Under the pieces are notes generated by a model, which did not search any database, was not told the origin of the DNA, and saw only the letters and a program-made list of their open reading frames with translations. Positions 25,938-35,145 of a stretch of DNA of 64,000 nt are shown piece by piece. How positions within the stretch are numbered: position 1 is the first letter of the stretch; every line of letters starts with the position of its first letter. A program made the position numbers and the translations under genes. Source of the stretch: JAGSOU01 sp049974865 (GTDB lineage Bacteria > Pseudomonadota > Alphaproteobacteria > Rhodobacterales > Rhodobacteraceae); the NCBI GenBank assembly GCA_049974865.1, contig JBNGCX010000013.1:6727-70726 (forward strand). The letters run 5' to 3'.

Positions 25938-27143
25938 ATGGCAGACCTTCGCGACGCGGGTTTTTCGACACGGGCAATCCATCACGGCTATGAGCCGATG
26001 GAGCATCAGGGCGCGCTGACCCCGCCTCTGCACCTGACCTCGACCTTCGCATTCGACACCGCCGAGGCGGGCGGCGAGGTCTTCGCCGGAGAGCGCGAGG
26101 CCTATGTCTATTCCCGCGTCGGCAACCCCACGCAGGACCTTCTGGAACGGCGGATCGCCGATCTGGAGGGCGCCGAGGCGGGGCTCGGCTTTGCCTCGGG
26201 TATGGGCGCCATCACGGCGGTGATGTGGAGCTTGCTGTCGCCGGGCGACGAGGTGATTACCGATGAGACCCTCTATGGCTGCACCTTCGCCTACCTGCAG
26301 CACGGGCTGAAGAAATTCGGAATCCGCATCACCCATGTCGACCTGACCGATCCGGCCAACCTTGCCGCGGCCATCTCGCCCGCCACCAAGCTCGTCTATT
26401 TCGAGACCCCGGCGAACCCCAACATGCGGCTGGTCGATATCGCGGCGGTCTCGGCCATCGCCCGCAAGGCGGGCGCGCGCACCGTGGTGGACAACACCTA
26501 TGCCACGCCCGTTCTGACCCGTCCGGTCGAACTGGGCGCCGACATCGTGGTGCATTCGGCGACCAAGTACCTGGGCGGCCACGGCGACCTGGTGGCCGGG
26601 CTGGCGGCCGGCGGCGCCGAGGACATGGCCGAGATCCGCATGTATGGCCTCAAGGACATGACCGGGGCCGTGTTGGCGCCGTTCAATGCGATGCTGATCC
26701 TGCGCGGGCTGAAAACGCTGAAGCTGCGGATGGAGCGGCACTGCGCCTCGGCCCAAACGGTCGCGGAGATGCTGGAGGGGCACGAGGCGGTGGCGCGGGT
26801 CCATTTCCCGGGGCTGGCCTCGTTCCCGCAGCGCGACCTGGCGGCGCGGCAGATGGCGGATTTCGGCGGCATGGTCGCCTTCGAGCTGAAGGGCGGCTAT
26901 GCCGCGGGCGTGGCGATGATGAACCGGCTGCAATTGGTCCGGCGCGCGGTGTCGCTGGGCGATGCCGAAAGCCTGATCCAGCACCCCGCCTCGATGACCC
27001 ATTCCACCTATACCCCCGAGGAATGCGCCGAGCACGGCATCTCGGAAGGGCTGATCCGGCTGTCGGTCGGGCTTGAAGAGGTCGAGGACATCCTCTCTGA
27101 TCTGGAACAGGCGCTGGCGCAGGCCGACACGCTGGCCGCGTGA
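25938..27143 (+). CDS. megL: Methionine gamma-lyase
   Basis: 401 residues. It is a PLP enzyme that converts methionine to methanethiol, 2-oxobutyrate and ammonia. The PLP lysine is in HSATKYLGGHGD. The segment LYGCTFAYLQHGLKKFG carries the cysteine that is diagnostic for methionine gamma-lyases (Cys116 in the P. putida enzyme) and separates it from cystathionine enzymes. An AGGAG site precedes the ATG. The next gene encodes an E1-type 2-oxoacid dehydrogenase that could consume the 2-oxobutyrate. Confidence 0.9.
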   Translation: MADLRDAGFSTRAIHHGYEPMEHQGALTPPLHLTSTFAFDTAEAGGEVFAGEREAYVYSRVGNPTQDLLERRIADLEGAEAGLGFASGMGAITAVMWSLLSPGDEVITDETLYGCTFAYLQHGLKKFGIRITHVDLTDPANLAAAISPATKLVYFETPANPNMRLVDIAAVSAIARKAGARTVVDNTYATPVLTRPVELGADIVVHSATKYLGGHGDLVAGLAAGGAEDMAEIRMYGLKDMTGAVLAPFNAMLILRGLKTLKLRMERHCASAQTVAEMLEGHEAVARVHFPGLASFPQRDLAARQMADFGGMVAFELKGGYAAGVAMMNRLQLVRRAVSLGDAESLIQHPASMTHSTYTPEECAEHGISEGLIRLSVGLEEVEDILSDLEQALAQADTLAA

Positions 27144-27166
27144 CGCGCAAAGGGGAGGACGACGCG

Positions 27167-29545
27167 ATGGCAACGGAACTCGACCATCTCAGGGCCGTCG
27201 AGAAGCGGCTGCTCTGGCTGGCCTGCTGGACGATCCACAACGCCAACCACCGGCGGCCCAAGGCCGAGGGCGACGTCAAGGTGGGCGGGCACCAGGCCAG
27301 CTCGGCCTCGATGGTGTCGCTGATGACGGCGCTCTATTTCCACGCGCTGCGGCCCGAGGACCGGGTGGCGGTCAAGCCGCATGCCTCGCCCGTCTTCCAC
27401 GCCGTGCAATACCTGGTGGGCAACCAGACACGCGAGAAGCTGGAGAATTTCCGCGCCTTTGGCGGCGCGCAGAGCTACCCGTCGCGGACCAAGGATATCG
27501 ACGACGTGGATTTCTCCACCGGCTCGGTGGGGCTGGGGGCGGCGATGCCGCTGTTCGCCTCGATAACGCAGGATTACTTGCGCGGGCACGGCTGGGGCAC
27601 GGACCGGCCCGAGGGGCGGATGGTCGCCCTGCTTGGCGATGCCGAACTGGACGAGGGCAATATCTACGAGGCGCTGCAGGAGGGCTGGAAACACGACCTG
27701 CGCAATGTCTGGTGGGTGATCGACTATAACCGCCAGAGCCTCGACGGCATGGTCCGGGGCGATCTGTGGAGGCGGATCGAGGCGGTCTTCGCCGCCTTCG
27801 ACTGGCGCGTGGTGCGGCTGAAATACGGCGCTCTGCAGCGCGCGGCCTTTGACGAGCCCGGCGGCGGCGCCCTGCGCGACTGGATCGACAACTGCCCCAA
27901 CGACCTCTACTCCGCGCTGACCTTCCGGGGCGGGGCGGCCTGGCGCGAGCGGCTGATGCAGGATATCGGCGACCAGGGCGAGGTCTCGGCCCTGCTCGAC
28001 AGGCGCGGCGACGAGGAACTGGCGGCGCTGATGGAAAACCTGGGCGGCCATTGCCTGGAGACGCTGTGCGAGGCGTTCGATTCCATCACGGACGACCGGC
28101 CCACGGTTTTCCTGGCCTACACGGTCAAGGGGCGGGGCACGCCGCTGGCCGGCCACAAGGACAACCATGCCGGGCTGATGACCGTCGCCCAGATGGAGGC
28201 GTTCCGCGCCCGCATGGGCGTGCCGGAAGGGCAGGAATGGGAGGCGCTGGCCGGGCTGGACGACCCGGCGGCGGTCCGCGATTTCCTCTCGCGCGTGCCG
28301 TTCTTCGCCGAGGGCACGCGCCGCTATTCCGCCCCCGCGCTGCCGGTGCCCGAGGCGCCCGCGCCCGGCGACCGGGTGATCGCCACCCAGGCGGCCTTCG
28401 GCAAGCTGCTGGACGGCCTCGCCAAGGCGGGCGGGCCGCTGGCCGACCGGGTGGTGACCATGTCGCCCGATGTCACCGTCTCGACCAACCTCGGTGGCTG
28501 GGTGAACCGCCGCGGCCTGTTCGCGCGCGAGGCGGCGCCCGACACCTTCCGCGACCAGAAGGTGCCCAGCACCCAGAAATGGGCCTTCTCGCCCCGGGGC
28601 CAGCACGTGGAACTGGGCATCGCCGAGATGAACCTCTTCCTGATGCTGGGCGCGGCCGGCCTGTCGCACAGCCTGTTTGGCGAGCGGCTGATCCCGGTGG
28701 GCACGCTCTACGACCCGTTCATCGCCCGCGGCCTCGATGCGCTGAACTATGCCTGCTACCAGGGGGCGCGCTTCGTCGTGGCGGGCACGCCGGCGGGGGT
28801 GACCCTGGCGCCCGAGGGCGGCGCGCATCAGTCCATCGGCACGCCCCTGATCGGGATGAGCCAGGATGGACTCGCCGCCTTCGAACCCGCCTTCGCGGAC
28901 GAGCTGGCGCAGATCCTGCGATGGTCCTTTGACTACTTGCAGCGCGACGGCGAGGGCGAGCCGGACGAGCGCACCTGGCTGCGCGACGAGACCGGCGGCT
29001 CGGTCTATCTGCGCCTGTCCACGTGGCCGGTGGAGCAACCCCTGCGCCGCGACGATCCGGGCTTTGCGCAGGGCGTGATCGACGGCGCCTACTGGCTGCG
29101 CGAGCCGGGGCCGAATGCCGAGGTGGTGATCGCCTACCAGGGCTCCGTCGCGCCCGAGGCGATCGAGGCCGCTGGCCGCATCGCGGGCGACCGGCGCGAT
29201 ATCGGCGTGCTGGCCGTCACCTCGGCCGACCGGCTGAACGCGGGCTGGACGGCGGCTCAGCGTGCCCGCGCGCGGGGGCAGGCGGGCGCCGCCAGCCAGG
29301 CCGAGCGCCTGCTCGGGCGGTTGCCGCCGCATTGCACGCTGATTACCGTGATCGACGGCCACCCGGCAACGCTGGCCTGGCTGGGCGCGGTGGCCGGACA
29401 CCGGACCGTGCCGCTGGGGGTGGAGCATTTCGGCCAGACCGGCCGGATCGACGACCTCTACCGTCATTACGGGATCGGCGCCGAGGCCATCGTCGCCGCC
29501 GCCGACCGCATCGCGCCGGGCCGCCCGATCCGGCTGGCGATGTGA
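27167..29545 (+). CDS. mdeB: Homodimeric E1-type 2-oxoacid dehydrogenase (AceE/MdeB-like)
   Basis: 792 residues. ThDP-binding motif LLGDAELDEGNIYEALQE, ending in VIDYNRQSLDG, is that of AceE-type E1 proteins, with KVGGHQASSASMVSLMTALY near the start and a transketolase C-terminal region. It is about 95 residues shorter than AceE. Downstream of methionine gamma-lyase it most likely decarboxylates 2-oxobutyrate, as MdeB does in Pseudomonas putida; pyruvate is an alternative. ATG 27167 follows AAGGGGAGG; a GTG at 27140 overlaps the megL stop. Confidence 0.82.
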   Translation: MATELDHLRAVEKRLLWLACWTIHNANHRRPKAEGDVKVGGHQASSASMVSLMTALYFHALRPEDRVAVKPHASPVFHAVQYLVGNQTREKLENFRAFGGAQSYPSRTKDIDDVDFSTGSVGLGAAMPLFASITQDYLRGHGWGTDRPEGRMVALLGDAELDEGNIYEALQEGWKHDLRNVWWVIDYNRQSLDGMVRGDLWRRIEAVFAAFDWRVVRLKYGALQRAAFDEPGGGALRDWIDNCPNDLYSALTFRGGAAWRERLMQDIGDQGEVSALLDRRGDEELAALMENLGGHCLETLCEAFDSITDDRPTVFLAYTVKGRGTPLAGHKDNHAGLMTVAQMEAFRARMGVPEGQEWEALAGLDDPAAVRDFLSRVPFFAEGTRRYSAPALPVPEAPAPGDRVIATQAAFGKLLDGLAKAGGPLADRVVTMSPDVTVSTNLGGWVNRRGLFAREAAPDTFRDQKVPSTQKWAFSPRGQHVELGIAEMNLFLMLGAAGLSHSLFGERLIPVGTLYDPFIARGLDALNYACYQGARFVVAGTPAGVTLAPEGGAHQSIGTPLIGMSQDGLAAFEPAFADELAQILRWSFDYLQRDGEGEPDERTWLRDETGGSVYLRLSTWPVEQPLRRDDPGFAQGVIDGAYWLREPGPNAEVVIAYQGSVAPEAIEAAGRIAGDRRDIGVLAVTSADRLNAGWTAAQRARARGQAGAASQAERLLGRLPPHCTLITVIDGHPATLAWLGAVAGHRTVPLGVEHFGQTGRIDDLYRHYGIGAEAIVAAADRIAPGRPIRLAM

Positions 29546-29573
29546 CCGGGGCGCGGCGGGGCCGCCGCCGCGC

Positions 29574-30014
29574 CTAGCGCTTCAGGTCGCGCAGGATGAC
29601 GTTGGTCTGGGCGCTGCGTACCGCGGGCATGGTGAACAGGAAGTCCTCGAGGAAACGGTTGTATTCGTTGATGTTGCGGCAGCGCACCCGCAGGTGATAG
29701 TCGGCCTGCCCGGTGGTGGCGTAGCATTCGCGGACCTCGTCGCGCGCGGTGACGGCGGTGATGAACTCCTTCAGCCGCGCCGGGTCGTGCCGGGTGAGCT
29801 GCACATGCACGATGGCGTGGAAGCTCAGCCCCAGTGCCTCGGGGCGCAGCACCGCGCCGTAGCGCTCGATCAGCCCCGCCTCCTCGAAGGCGCGCACCCG
29901 GCGCCAGCAGGCGGAGGTGGACATGCCCACCTTCTCGGCCAGTTCCGCGTTCGAAAGGCGGCAGTCGCGTTCCAGCAGGGCCAGCAACCTGCGGTCTTTC
30001 TCATCCAGGTCCAT
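29574..30014 (-). CDS. Lrp/AsnC family regulator, divergent from indolepyruvate oxidoreductase
   Basis: 146 residues. Helix-turn-helix MDLDEKDRRLLALLERDCRL with AELAEKVGMSTSACWRRVRA, then a RAM domain (ECYATTGQADYHLRVRCRN). The first gene shares this architecture with the Lrp at 25.4 kb but they are clearly different proteins. Its position 138 bases from the divergent oxidoreductase start suggests it controls aromatic amino acid degradation. Confidence 0.92.
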   Translation of the reverse strand: MDLDEKDRRLLALLERDCRLSNAELAEKVGMSTSACWRRVRAFEEAGLIERYGAVLRPEALGLSFHAIVHVQLTRHDPARLKEFITAVTARDEVRECYATTGQADYHLRVRCRNINEYNRFLEDFLFTMPAVRSAQTNVILRDLKR

Positions 30015-30152
30015 CTTTGAAAAATCCTACCGTGTTGGCGCTTCAATCTGACATGGTTTTCCGAAAATGGCGAGACATTCGGGGCTTCGGGTAAGTTTTT
30101 TCGCCGGTGCGCGGATAAAATTGGCCGAAAAGAACTCGCGAGAAGGCCGCAA

Positions 30153-33100
30153 ATGTCCGAACCGAACCCCAGTTTCCAGAGCTACCAACTGTCCGACCGC
30201 TACGACCGCACCGAGGGGCGCGTCTTTCTGACCGGCACGCAGGCGCTGGCGCGGATCATGTTCGACCAGGCGCGGCGCGACCGCGCGGCGGGGCTGAACA
30301 CGGCCGGCTTCATCTCGGGCTACCGCGGCTCGCCGCTGGGCGGGCTGGACCTGGAATTCTGGCGCGAGAGGGAGCGGCTGGCATCCGACCGCATCACCTT
30401 CATGCCCGCGGTGAACGAGGACCTGGGGGCGACCGCCGTTCTCGGCGCCCAGCAGGCCAGCCTCGACCCCGATTGCGAGGTCGAGGGGGTGTTTTCCATG
30501 TGGTACGGCAAGGGCCCGGGCGTGGACCGCTCGGGCGATGCGCTGAAGCATGGCAATGCCTATGGCTCGGCGCCCAAGGGCGGGGTGCTGGTGGTGGCGG
30601 GGGACGATCACGGTTGCGTGTCGTCCTCGATGCCGCACCAGTCCGACGTCGCCTTCATGGCCTGGTTCATGCCCACGCTGAACCCGGCCTCGGTTGAGGA
30701 ATACCTTAGCTTCGGCGAATACGGCATCGCCCTGTCGCGCTTCAGCGGCACCTGGGTGGGGTTCAAGGCGGTGTCGGAAACCGTGGAATCGGGCCGCTCG
30801 GTCCAGCTTCAACCTGACCGGAAATTCGTTCTTCCGGAGATCGATCTGCCGCCCGGGGGGCTGCATGTGCGCCCGTCCGATCTGCCCAGCCCCGAGATCG
30901 AGACCCGCATCGGCCACAAGCTGCGCGCGGTGGAGGCCTTTGCCGAGGCCAACCCGATCGACCGCCGCATCTACGACATTCCCGGGGCGCGCTACGGGTT
31001 CGTCACCACCGGCAAGGGCCATCTCGACCTGATGGAGGCGCTGCGCCTGCTTGGGCTGGACGAGGGCAAGTGCCGGGCGCTGGGCATCGACATCTACAAG
31101 GTGGGCATGGTCTGGCCGCTGGCGCGCCGCGATGCGCTGGCCTTCGTCCGCGGCAAGCAGGAAGTGCTCGTGGTCGAGGAAAAGCGCGGCATCATCGAAA
31201 GCCAGTTCAAGGAATACTTCTACGACTGGCCCGGCGACAAGCCCGAGAAAATGGTGGGCAAGCACGACGCCCAGGCCACGCGTGACCTGGTGCCCTGGAC
31301 CGGAGAACTCAGCCCGCTGGCCCTGGCGCCCGTGATCGCCGAGCGGCTGCACCGCCTGTTCCCGGACGAAAACCTGCCCGCCAGGGCCGCGGCGCTGACG
31401 GAAAGGAAACCGCCGGTGCTGTCCGTCCCCGGCGCCACGCGCACCCCGTATTTCTGCTCGGGCTGCCCGCATAACAGCTCGACCAAGGTGCCCGAGGGCA
31501 GCACGGCCGCCAGCGGCATCGGCTGCCACGTCATGGCCAGCTGGATGAACCGAAACACCGGCGGCTACGCCCAGATGGGCGGCGAGGGCGTGCCCTGGGT
31601 CGCTGCCTCGAAATTCAACGGCGGAAAGCACATCTTCCAGAACCTGGGCGAGGGGACGTGGTATCACTCCGGCTCGCTCGCCATCCGGCAGGCGGTCGCC
31701 GCGGGCACCAACATCACCTACAAGATCCTGTTCAATGACGCCGTGGCCATGACCGGCGGGCAGCCCGTGGACGGTCCGGTCAGCGTGCAGGCCATCGCCC
31801 ATGCCTGCCGGGCGGAGGGGGTGGAGCGCATCGCGCTGGTCAGCGACGATATCGGAAAGTTCCGGAAATTCGACTTCCCGCCCGAAACCACCTTCCACCC
31901 GCGCGAGGAAATGGACCCGCTGCAGCGCGAACTGCGCGAGGTGAAGGGCGTATCGGTGCTGATCTACGAACAGACCTGCGCCACCGAGAAGCGCCGCCGC
32001 CGCAAGCGCGGGCTGATGGAGGACCCCAAGACCTTCGCCGTCATCAACGAGCTGGTCTGCGAGGGCTGCGGCGACTGCTCGGTCGAGTCGAACTGCCTGA
32101 GCGTGGAGCCGGTGGAGACCGAGTTCGGCCGCAAGCGCCGCATCAACCTGAGCAGCTGCAACAAGGATTTCTCCTGCCTGAACGGTTTCTGCCCCAGCTT
32201 CGTCACCGTGACCGGCGCCACCCGCCGCCGCAAAACGGGTGCGGAGATCGACCTCGGCCCGCTGCTGGCCGAGTTGCCGGCCCCGGCCTCGCCCAGTCTC
32301 GACACGCCGTTCGACCTTCTGGTCACCGGCGTGGGCGGCACCGGCGTGGTCACCGTGGGGGCGCTGATCACCATGGCCGCCCATCTGGAGGGGCTGGGGG
32401 CCAGCGTGCTGGATTTCACCGGCTTCTCGCAGAAATTCGGCACCGTTCTTAGCTACATCCGGCTGGGCGCGGCGCCGGAGGCGCTGAACCAGGTGCGGAT
32501 CGAGCAGGGCGCGGCCGACGCCGTCATCGGTTGCGATGTCGTGGTGTCCTCTTCGCCCAAGGCCTCGGCGCACTACCGCGAAGGCACCAGGGTGGCCCTG
32601 AACACGGCCAGCATGCCGACAGGCGACCTGGTGCTGAACCGCGATGCCGACCTCAAGATCGGCCAGCGCGAGGCGGTGATCCGCCGCGCGGTGGGCGAGG
32701 GCTGCGTGGCCGCCTTCGACGCCAACGGGTTGTCCGAGCGGATGATGGGCGACAGTGTCTTCGCCAATGTCATGATGCTCGGCTTTGCCTGGCAGAAGGG
32801 GCTGGTCCCGGTCAGCGAGGCGGCGCTGAAACAGGCGATCCTTCTGAACGGCGTGGCGGTGGAGCGGAACGCCCGGGCCTTCGACCTCGGCCGGGTCATG
32901 GCCGAACGCCCCGAGGTCTTGGCCGATGAGGCGCCGACCGCCGAGCCGACGCTGGACGAATGGATCGAACGCCGCGCGGCCTTCTTGGCCGACTACCAGG
33001 ACGGTGCCTATGCCGCGCGCTATCGCGACCGGCTGACCCGGCTCCACGCCGCTCTACCGGCCGAGGCGGAGGACTTGGTCCGGCAGGCCGCAGACTCGCT

Positions 33101-33569
33101 GTTCCGCCTGATGGCGATCAAGGACGAATACGAGGTCGCCCGCCTGCACAGCCAGGCTGGCTTCGCCGAGCGGTTGAAGGAGGAGTTCGAGGGCGATTTC
33201 CGGGTCCATTTCCACATGGCGCCGCCGTTCCTGCCGCTGGGGCTGGATGCGCGCGGGCGGCCGCGCAAGCGCCGCTTCGGCCCGTGGATGCGGCCGCTCC
33301 TGCGGGGGCTGGCGAAGGCGAGGGGGGTGCGCGGCACGGTGCTCGACCCGTTCCGCTTCACCGCCGACCGCCGTCTCGACCGCGCGCTTCTGGCATGGTT
33401 CGAAGCGGCGTTGGACCAGGTGGAGCAGGGCTATTGCGCCGCGACCGCCGAAGCGTGCCGGGACATCCTCGCCGCCCCGCAGGAAATCCGTGGCTACGGC
33501 CCGGTGCGCGAGGCCGCGGCGAAAAAGGCGCGGGCCAAGGTTGACCCGCTTCTTTCCTTCCTGCGATAA
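30153..33569 (+). CDS. Indolepyruvate ferredoxin oxidoreductase, fused form
   Basis: 1,138 residues, the long fused alpha/beta type common in proteobacteria. It oxidatively decarboxylates aryl-pyruvates from aromatic amino acid transamination to acyl-CoA. An N-terminal pyruvate-oxidoreductase-type region (GFISGYRGSPLGGLDLEFW) is followed by a ThDP domain, a cysteine-rich stretch (VCEGCGDCSVESNCLS, then CNKDFSCLNGFCPSF, about residues 632-690) that is probably an iron-sulfur site, and a C-terminal gamma domain (LLVTGVGGTGVVTVGALIT). No separate ferredoxin gene is adjacent. Confidence 0.92.
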   Translation: MSEPNPSFQSYQLSDRYDRTEGRVFLTGTQALARIMFDQARRDRAAGLNTAGFISGYRGSPLGGLDLEFWRERERLASDRITFMPAVNEDLGATAVLGAQQASLDPDCEVEGVFSMWYGKGPGVDRSGDALKHGNAYGSAPKGGVLVVAGDDHGCVSSSMPHQSDVAFMAWFMPTLNPASVEEYLSFGEYGIALSRFSGTWVGFKAVSETVESGRSVQLQPDRKFVLPEIDLPPGGLHVRPSDLPSPEIETRIGHKLRAVEAFAEANPIDRRIYDIPGARYGFVTTGKGHLDLMEALRLLGLDEGKCRALGIDIYKVGMVWPLARRDALAFVRGKQEVLVVEEKRGIIESQFKEYFYDWPGDKPEKMVGKHDAQATRDLVPWTGELSPLALAPVIAERLHRLFPDENLPARAAALTERKPPVLSVPGATRTPYFCSGCPHNSSTKVPEGSTAASGIGCHVMASWMNRNTGGYAQMGGEGVPWVAASKFNGGKHIFQNLGEGTWYHSGSLAIRQAVAAGTNITYKILFNDAVAMTGGQPVDGPVSVQAIAHACRAEGVERIALVSDDIGKFRKFDFPPETTFHPREEMDPLQRELREVKGVSVLIYEQTCATEKRRRRKRGLMEDPKTFAVINELVCEGCGDCSVESNCLSVEPVETEFGRKRRINLSSCNKDFSCLNGFCPSFVTVTGATRRRKTGAEIDLGPLLAELPAPASPSLDTPFDLLVTGVGGTGVVTVGALITMAAHLEGLGASVLDFTGFSQKFGTVLSYIRLGAAPEALNQVRIEQGAADAVIGCDVVVSSSPKASAHYREGTRVALNTASMPTGDLVLNRDADLKIGQREAVIRRAVGEGCVAAFDANGLSERMMGDSVFANVMMLGFAWQKGLVPVSEAALKQAILLNGVAVERNARAFDLGRVMAERPEVLADEAPTAEPTLDEWIERRAAFLADYQDGAYAARYRDRLTRLHAALPAEAEDLVRQAADSLFRLMAIKDEYEVARLHSQAGFAERLKEEFEGDFRVHFHMAPPFLPLGLDARGRPRKRRFGPWMRPLLRGLAKARGVRGTVLDPFRFTADRRLDRALLAWFEAALDQVEQGYCAATAEACRDILAAPQEIRGYGPVREAAAKKARAKVDPLLSFLR

Positions 33570-33762
33570 CGTGAGGGGACGGGGCCCCGGCTTGGGTCGG
33601 GGACCCGCCGCTATGGGGGGATCGTCGATAGCTTGCCAAGCCGCCATGCCCAGACGATCCGGCCCGTACCAATCCCCATTTTTTTGAATGTGTATCGGCT
33701 TGTGGCGAAGAAGAGCAATTTTCGCCTTGTTTCCCCGGCTCATGGTCGATAAACGGATCGGC

Positions 33763-33852
33763 GGAGACGTGGCCGAGTGGTCGAAGGCGCTCCCCTGCTA
33801 AGGGAGTATACCGGAAACGGTATCGAGGGTTCGAATCCCTTCGTCTCCGCCA
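33763..33852 (+). tRNA. tRNA-Ser (anticodon GCU)
   Basis: Class II fold: acceptor GGAGACG/CGTCTCC, anticodon stem CTCCC/GGGAG with loop CTGCTAA (anticodon GCT, reads AGC/AGU), a variable arm with TACCG/CGGTA, T arm GAGGG-TTCGAAT-CCCTT. Discriminator G at 33849 is followed by an encoded CCA (33850-33852). T-rich sequence at 33880-33890 after a weak stem may be its terminator. Confidence 0.96.
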
Positions 33853-34176
33853 CCACATACAACCCATTGTTGTTGCGGTTTTTTCTTTTCGATGCCAAGC
33901 GTGCGTTGTCCAGAATGGATCACAGGCAGGCCGAGAAAGAAGACATGCGCCACGTCGTCTGCTCCCCCGAGTTCAGGAAAGGATTGGATGGAGAAAGCCT
34001 GCCATTCTCTGCGCGAACGCAGGCCCCGCAAGCCGAGTCAAACGGAACCGCACCGCCGTCCTTGCCCGGTGGCGCGGCCTGTGCGTGGGACAAAAGGCAG
34101 CGTCACCATCCTGCCAGAGACGGGTTCGCATTGGTCCGCCAGCCCCGGCTCAGAGGTCTCGCCGCCGCGGGCCGAG
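33853..34176. other. Gap after tRNA-Ser
   Basis: 324 bases. The first 40 contain a weak CAAC/GTTG stem followed by GGTTTTTTCTTTTC, a possible terminator. No coding frame here has the composition or similarity of a real gene. Possible remnants cannot be identified. Confidence 0.5.
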
Positions 34177-34827
34177 CTACTCTAGCATCCAGAGGAGATC
34201 ATGCTTCGACCAGCCGGCCGCGCTCAGTGCGGAAAAAGCGGCAGCCCGGGCGATGTTTACCGGCCATTTCACGGCTTCGCCCATCAGATTGTCCCAATCC
34301 ACCGGTTCATCCTCGCCATCCGCGGCCACCAGGATCAGGTCGTTCATTCCCGCCCAACGGAAACTCGCCCAGGCCCGGGGAATGTGAAAGCGGTCCGTGA
34401 CGATGACCACGTGGCCCGGAACGTCGCCCCCCAGCGCCTGCCGCGAGAACAAGGCATTCTGCAGCGTCGATCCGGATCGCTCTTCGAGCAGGATCGCGTT
34501 GGGCGGCACACCCTCATCGAGCGCGATCTCTTTCATTCCCTCCGCCTTGCTCACCCGTTCGCCCGCGCCCTTGCCGCCCGACAGAACGAGGCGCGGTTCG
34601 TCCTCCGCGCTGGAAAGCGTTAAGTAGAGCTTCACCCCGGCGCGCGTGCGCGCAGCCGTCCGGCCGTCCCGCCCGGGGGCCACCGGGCCAGACGACAGGA
34701 TCACGACGGCACTCACTGGCCGTTTCACCGGCGCCTGCGTATAGGTCTCCACATAAACTCTTTGCACACCGACCAAGAGCCCATAGGCGGCGATCATAAC
34801 GACAATGAGCTTTCGTGCTGCACGCAT
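34177..34827 (-). CDS. YdcF/DUF218 family protein
   Basis: 216 residues. One N-terminal membrane anchor (VVMIAAYGLLVGVQRV) is followed by a DUF218 domain: SAVVILSSGPVAPGRDGRTA, RLVLSGGKGAGERVSKAEGM, ILLEERSGSTLQNALFSRQ and HVVIVTDRFHIPRAWASFR. The family includes E. coli YdcF/ElyC/SanA, with envelope-related roles in some members. No operon partner is present. Confidence 0.88.
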   Translation of the reverse strand: MRAARKLIVVMIAAYGLLVGVQRVYVETYTQAPVKRPVSAVVILSSGPVAPGRDGRTAARTRAGVKLYLTLSSAEDEPRLVLSGGKGAGERVSKAEGMKEIALDEGVPPNAILLEERSGSTLQNALFSRQALGGDVPGHVVIVTDRFHIPRAWASFRWAGMNDLILVAADGEDEPVDWDNLMGEAVKWPVNIARAAAFSALSAAGWSKHDLLWMLE

Positions 34828-35145
34828 TGGACGGCCCCCACCGTATAGTTCCGCCTGAACGCTATTACATGACTGGTCCCGGTTCCACCGGGACGAAAGG
34901 TTCCGCGGCCGCTGGACGCCAGCCCTGAGCGCTGTCGGGTCGTTTCGTGTGGCACTGTTTCCTCCATTTCTTGATCGGAATTCGGACCCGGCCGATCCGG
35001 CGCGGAAGGGTCGTTCCCCGAGTTGGACGGATAGGAGGCCGTGGAGACCAAGCCGGGGTCGAAGAGCGGCGTTTGCTTTAGATCAACGCAATCACGCGTA
35101 ATTTTCCGATCATGGCCGACAGCCATAGCTCGTCTCGGAGTGCGC
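34828..35145. other. Intergenic region upstream of the second ZIP gene
   Basis: 318 bases. GTCCCGGT-TCC-ACCGGGAC (34876-34894) is a perfect 8-bp stem. TTTAGATCAACGCAATCACG at 35078-35097 is AT-rich and may hold the promoter. No gene is supported. Confidence 0.45.

Noticed and set aside
30027..33047. Minus-strand open frame of 1,006 codons opposite indolepyruvate oxidoreductase
   Set aside because: Same type of GC-driven shadow; composition is not protein-like and the plus strand has clear motifs.
33763..35145. tRNA-Ser as an integration site with an island downstream
   Set aside because: No integrase and no repeated copy of the tRNA 3' end were found in the following sequence.
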